Translations under genes and position numbers: made by a program
The notes under the pieces: generated by a model
Database searches by the model: none
The model's input: only the letters and a program-made list of their open reading frames with translations
What the model was told of the DNA's origin: nothing
NCBI GenBank assembly: GCA_963837815.1
Contig: CAWIOS010000013.1
Coordinates: forward strand, 1,116,001-1,180,000
Length of the DNA: 64,000 nt
Direction: 5' to 3'
DNA from: Fen-1273 sp963837815
GTDB taxonomy: Bacteria; Bacteroidota; Ignavibacteria; UBA10030; UBA6906
Shown: positions 63,636 to 64,000 of the stretch, one piece after another
How positions within the stretch are numbered: position 1 is the first letter of the stretch
How the letters are laid out: each line of letters starts with the position of its first letter

Positions 63636-64000
63636 CTCTCTGTCTACTGAACCAGGGGAACTACACTTCTGAACAGCGTAGATCGGGACCCCAGCCTGCA
63701 CCATGAGTGATCCCGCCGAATGTCTCAGCGAGTGGAAATGGAGCCGGTCATTGAGCTTTGCCTTGCGCACGTAGTACTTGAAGACCTTGGAAACATAGTT
63801 CTTTGTTAGTTTCTCACCCTTCCGCTGGAACACCATTGAGCTCGTCGTAGCCAACGCTCGCCTACGGAGGAGGCTCACGGCAACGTCGCTCAAAGGCACA
63901 ATTCGATTTCGGCTGTTCTTGGTGAAGAAACCCTCCTTGTTTTGGACCAGGATTGTTTTTCGCTCCATATCAATATCTGACCATTCCAGTGCACAGATCT

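Larger units (their letters stand above)
62382..63665 (+). mobile_element. IS3-family insertion sequence
   Basis: 1284 bp with TG...CA ends: left TGATCTTTCCCTGTTATAAA, right end in reverse TGTAGTTCCCCTGGTTCAGT, both continuing to AGTTAAGCT. A 3-bp target duplication CTT lies at 62379-62381 and 63666-63668. It carries overlapping orfA and orfB and is complete. Confidence 0.9.
62276..64000 (-). pseudogene. int: tyrosine integrase interrupted by IS3 element, N-terminus outside window
   Basis: The part from 64000 to 63666 reads through HFHSLRHSAGS to GVPIYAVQK. The frame resumes left of the IS with ILGHVSIATTQIYAHL and ends PIALN at 62276. Removing the IS and one CTT copy gives the continuous catalytic reading AVQKILGHVSIATTQIYAHL with the His and Tyr expected of the family. 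It is a relative of the integrase at 44288 and is inactivated. Confidence 0.85.

Overview
The window looks like a chromosome segment from a bacterium of the FCB superphylum, most probably an Ignavibacteria/Bacteroidota-type organism. Two secreted proteins end in a type IX secretion (Por) sorting domain with the YPNPFNPSTTI signature, extracellular polysaccharide enzymes are common, and the tRNA gene encodes no CCA. The phylum is inferred; no rRNA is present. The first ~26 kb are GC-rich and ordered into operons. From ~30 kb on the DNA is more AT-rich and mosaic, with mobile elements, gene fragments and orphan genes.

Region 1 (1-11.3 kb) is a pectin and hexuronate locus. A leftward operon encodes tagaturonate epimerase (uxaE), uronate isomerase (uxaC), kduD, kduI, an SDR-type mannonate oxidoreductase, a LarA-family nickel racemase/epimerase, KDG kinase and a DUF4861 protein. 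A divergent GH78 alpha-L-rhamnosidase faces it. Together they would strip rhamnose from rhamnogalacturonan and send galacturonate, glucuronate and unsaturated uronates to 2-keto-3-deoxygluconate. Region 2 (11.4-26.4 kb) is a heavy-metal efflux locus: a small Asp/His/Cys-bearing secreted protein, CzcC, CzcB, two CzcA-type RND pumps, two DUF190 proteins, several envelope proteins and a convergent sensor histidine kinase. Three genes in regions 1-2 (kduI, uxaE and the kinase) are each broken by what looks like one missing G in a long G run.

Region 3 (26.8-33.9 kb) holds a secreted beta-helix protein, an orphan MacB-like permease, an IS4 transposase remnant, a truncated groEL whose conserved GGG has become VVV, and a DUF5060-type glycoside hydrolase. 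Region 4 (33.9-45.5 kb) is an ~11.4 kb integrative element at tRNA-Ser(UGA). It is bounded by 77-bp identical tRNA repeats, has matching arm-type repeats just inside both ends, and has a tyrosine integrase at the right end. Its cargo includes an ATPase + DUF4435 gene pair resembling the PARIS anti-phage system, a pentapeptide-repeat membrane protein and several unknown genes.

Region 5 (45.5-64 kb) is accessory DNA. It contains a 22-bp iteron/palindrome module present twice, T9SS-exported proteins, an ORF-less group II intron, a metalloprotease split by a TGA codon, an IS256-family element with a 9-bp target duplication, a run of unrelated small genes separated by GCGCCCC-type hairpin repeats, and a second integrase of the same type broken by an IS3-family element with a 3-bp duplication. 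Regions 4 and 5 may be two related islands in tandem.
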